From: Streptomyces sp. V2I9
GTDB lineage: Bacteria > Actinomycetota > Actinomycetes > Streptomycetales > Streptomycetaceae
Reading direction: 5' to 3'
Assembly: GCF_030817475.1 (NCBI RefSeq)
Contig: NZ_JAUSZJ010000002.1
Coordinates: 4,478,626-4,542,625 of the forward strand
DNA length: 64,000 nucleotides
Shown here: one piece after another, positions 62,028 through 64,000 of the stretch
Position numbering within the stretch: the stretch's first letter is position 1
Layout of the letters: the number at the start of each line of letters is the position of its first letter
Translations under genes and position numbers: made by a program
The notes under the pieces: model-generated
What the model saw: the letters and a program-made list of their open reading frames with translations, nothing else
Told to the model about the DNA's origin: nothing
The model's database searches: none

Positions 62028-63008
62028 ATGACTGCAACGCCTGCCCGCCGTGTCCTGCTCGCCGCTCCTCGTGGCTACTGCGCGGGCGTGGACCGCGCCG
62101 TGATCGCCGTCGAGAAGGCCCTGGAGCAGTACGGGGCCCCGATCTACGTCCGCCACGAGATCGTGCACAACAAGTACGTCGTGCAGACCCTGGAGAAGAA
62201 GGGCGCGATCTTCGTGGACGTCACCGCGGAGGTGCCCGAGGGCTCCATCGTGATGTTCTCCGCGCACGGAGTCGCGCCCACCGTCCACGCGGAGGCCGCC
62301 GAGCGCAAGCTGGCCACCATCGACGCGACCTGCCCCCTGGTCACCAAGGTCCACAAGGAGGCCGTCCGGTACGCCAAGGAGGACTACGACATCCTCCTGA
62401 TCGGCCACGAAGGCCACGAGGAGGTCATCGGGACCTCCGGCGAGGCCCCCGACCACATCCAGCTGGTCGACGGCCCCGAGGACGTGGCGAACGTCGAGGT
62501 GCGCGACGAGTCGAAGGTCGTCTGGCTCTCCCAGACCACCCTGTCCGTCGACGAGACGATGGAGACGGTCGACGCCCTCAAGTCGAAGTTCCCCAACCTC
62601 CTCTCGCCGCCCAGCGACGACATCTGCTACGCCACGCAGAACCGCCAGATCGCGGTGAAGAAGCTGGCCGAGGACGCCGAGCTGGTCATCGTGGTCGGCT
62701 CCAAGAACTCCTCGAACTCCATCCGGATGGTCGAGGTCGCGCTCGACGCCGGGGCCCCCGCCGCCCACCTGGTCGACTTCGCGAGCGAGATCGACGAGGC
62801 CTGGCTGGAGGGCGTGACGACGGTCGGCCTGACCTCCGGGGCCTCGGTGCCGGACGTCCTGGTCGACGGTGTCCTGGAATGGCTCGCGGAGCGGGGCTAC
62901 GCGGACGTGGAGACGGTGAAGACGGCCGACGAGTCGATCACCTTCTCCCTCCCCAAGGAGCTCCGCCGCGACCTCCGCGCCGAGGCCGCCGCCCTGTCCG
63001 CCGAATAG
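62028..63008 (+). CDS. ispH: 4-hydroxy-3-methylbut-2-enyl diphosphate reductase
   Basis: A 326-residue Fe-S enzyme for the last step of the MEP pathway, yielding isopentenyl and dimethylallyl diphosphate. The three cluster cysteines lie in APRGYCAGVDRA, DATCPLVTKVH and DDICYATQNRQ. The substrate histidines (VRHEIVHN, SAHGVAP) and the TSGASVPD block are present. TACGAT ends 7 nt before ATG 62028, so the transcript is probably leaderless; an in-frame ATG at 62019 overlaps that box and is less likely. The last codons and TAG stop are echoed 23 bp downstream. Its isoprenoid product supplies the isoprenyl transferase at 13353. Confidence 0.97.
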   Translation: MTATPARRVLLAAPRGYCAGVDRAVIAVEKALEQYGAPIYVRHEIVHNKYVVQTLEKKGAIFVDVTAEVPEGSIVMFSAHGVAPTVHAEAAERKLATIDATCPLVTKVHKEAVRYAKEDYDILLIGHEGHEEVIGTSGEAPDHIQLVDGPEDVANVEVRDESKVVWLSQTTLSVDETMETVDALKSKFPNLLSPPSDDICYATQNRQIAVKKLAEDAELVIVVGSKNSSNSIRMVEVALDAGAPAAHLVDFASEIDEAWLEGVTTVGLTSGASVPDVLVDGVLEWLAERGYADVETVKTADESITFSLPKELRRDLRAEAAALSAE

Positions 63009-63069
63009 CGCCCGGCCTTTCCGCCGAGTAGTCGCGCACGGGGCCCGGCCTGCCCGTACGGTGGATGCC

Positions 63070-63819
63070 ATGGAGATCTTCGGCGTGGACATCGGCGGAT
63101 CCGGGATCAAGGGCGCCCCTGTGGACCTCGATCGCGGGGACCTGGCGCAGGAGCGCCACAAAGTGCTGACACCGCACCCGGCCACGCCCCAGGGCGTGGC
63201 CGACTGCGTGGCGGAGGTCGTGGGCCACTTCGACTGGTCGGGGCCGGTCGGCGTCACGTTCCCCGGGGTCGTCACCGACGGGATCACCCGTACCGCCGCC
63301 AATGTCGACAAGGGCTGGATCGACACCGACGCCCGCGCGCTGTTGGGCGATCGGATCGGTCAGCCGGTCACCATCCTGAACGACGCGGACGCGGCCGGGG
63401 TGGCCGAGATGACGTTCGGCGCGGGCAAGGGCCGCACGGGCACGGTCATCCTGCTGACGTTCGGTACGGGCATCGGCAGTGCGGTCTTCACCGATGGCGC
63501 GCTGGTGCCCAACACCGAGCTGGGCCACCTGGAGCTGCACGGCCACGAGGCGGAGAAGCACGCCTCGACGAAGGCCAAGGACGACGGGGACCTCAGCTGG
63601 CAGCACTGGGCGCACCGGGTCCAGAAGTACCTGCTCCACGTGGAGATGCTGTTCTCGCCGGAGCTGTTCATCATCGGCGGCGGCGTGAGCCGGAAGGCGG
63701 AGAAGTTCCTGCCGCTGATCGAGAAGGTCCGGGCCGAGATCGTCCCCGCCCAGCTGCAGAACAACGCGGGCATCGTGGGAGCGGCGATGGCGGCACGGGC
63801 GGCCCAGGCCACAAGCTGA
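63070..63819 (+). CDS. ppgK: Polyphosphate glucokinase
   Basis: A 249-residue ROK-type kinase that phosphorylates glucose with polyphosphate or ATP. It has the phosphate-binding motif FGVDIGGSGIKGA, the sugar-binding NDADAAGVAEM and FGTGIGSAVF, and polyphosphate-type features (NTELGHLELHGHEAEKHAS). ATG 63070 is preferred over the GTG at 63061 because TACGGT (63057-63062) ends 7 nt upstream and would overlap the earlier codon. It is monocistronic as far as visible. Its stop region is repeated in the following sequence. Confidence 0.94.
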   Translation: MEIFGVDIGGSGIKGAPVDLDRGDLAQERHKVLTPHPATPQGVADCVAEVVGHFDWSGPVGVTFPGVVTDGITRTAANVDKGWIDTDARALLGDRIGQPVTILNDADAAGVAEMTFGAGKGRTGTVILLTFGTGIGSAVFTDGALVPNTELGHLELHGHEAEKHASTKAKDDGDLSWQHWAHRVQKYLLHVEMLFSPELFIIGGGVSRKAEKFLPLIEKVRAEIVPAQLQNNAGIVGAAMAARAAQATS

Positions 63820-63900
63820 CGCGCGGCGCGACGCGGCCCAGAGCTGACGCGCACCGCGGACTCGGAGCCGACGCGCGGCGCGGCCCGAGAGCTGAGCGGA
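63793..63900. repeat. Degenerate tandem copies of the ppgK 3' end
   Basis: The last codons and stop (GCGGCCCAG ... AGCTGACGCGC) recur about every 28 bp, with TGA again at 63845-63847 and near 63893. The rest of the window to 64000 has no gene. Confidence 0.75.
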
Positions 63901-63939
63901 TTCGTCACCCGCCGGTGAACGCTGTGCCGGGATGGGCGC

Positions 63940-63984
63940 GGCGTGCGGCCGCCTCGGGCAGGGCGTGCGGCCGCCTCGGGCAGT
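63940..63984. repeat. 22-bp tandem duplication
   Basis: GGCGTGCGGCCGCCTCGGGCA-type unit in two adjacent copies near the right end of the window. Confidence 0.88.
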
Positions 63985-64000
63985 ACGGGTCGTCCGCCGC

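Overview
The window is high-GC actinobacterial DNA, almost certainly a Streptomyces chromosome. Supporting signs are WhiB-family, OxyR/AhpCD, DUF1707 and polyphosphate-glucokinase genes, many GTG starts, very GC-rich third codon positions and Streptomyces-style promoters. From memory, the order of the core genes (isoprenyl transferase, PhoH, SLT protein, AhpD, AhpC, OxyR, ..., class II fumarase, class I fumarase, WhiB, GlpX, XseB, XseA, IspH, PpgK) follows the SCO50xx region of S. coelicolor. That comparison was not run here.

Layout. 1-1534 is the trailer-side end of a type I-E CRISPR array with no cas genes in view. 1.7-12 kb is accessory or weakly conserved: a polytopic protein with an embedded Flp/TadE-type prepilin motif, its lipoprotein partner, a mannosyltransferase-like membrane protein, DUF192, a prepilin peptidase, a methyltransferase and an AlkZ-like winged-helix protein. 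Several short tandem repeat arrays separate these genes. 12-34 kb is core: a frameshifted aldo/keto reductase, isoprenyl transferase, PhoH, SLT protein, AI-2E exporter, the ahpC-ahpD/oxyR peroxide regulon, a PadR-ABC-FtsX operon, an SPFH/RHH pair, a class A PBP, a SpoIIE-type phosphatase, DUF402 and class II fumarase.

33.2-52.4 kb lies between the two fumarase genes and looks like an insertion. It holds a secreted SGNH/ricin-B hydrolase and a seven-gene PKS-NRPS operon on the minus strand, with a divergent LuxR regulator. The operon order is MFS exporter, KS-AT-ACP, aminotransferase-monooxygenase-C-PCP-C, M18 aminopeptidase, type II thioesterase, SDR, then a degenerate C-A-PCP protein. Extending an acyl starter with malonate, transaminating the beta-ketone and oxidising with a luciferase-like monooxygenase fits an alpha-hydroxy-beta-amino acid. 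This is the warhead of bestatin, amastatin and microginin-type aminopeptidase inhibitors. An aminopeptidase gene translationally coupled to the NRPS makes a self-resistance or target role plausible. This is the most interesting system in the window.

52.4-64 kb returns to core: an iron-box-preceded class I (Fe-S) fumarase, a DUF1707 protein, a WhiB protein, GlpX, DUF4245, a nitroreductase, exonuclease VII, an APC permease, IspH and polyphosphate glucokinase. Two patterns run through the whole window. Many starts look leaderless (a TANNNT box 6-8 nt before the start codon and no Shine-Dalgarno), and several genes have their final codons plus stop tandemly duplicated downstream. Long perfect hairpins separate most convergent gene pairs.
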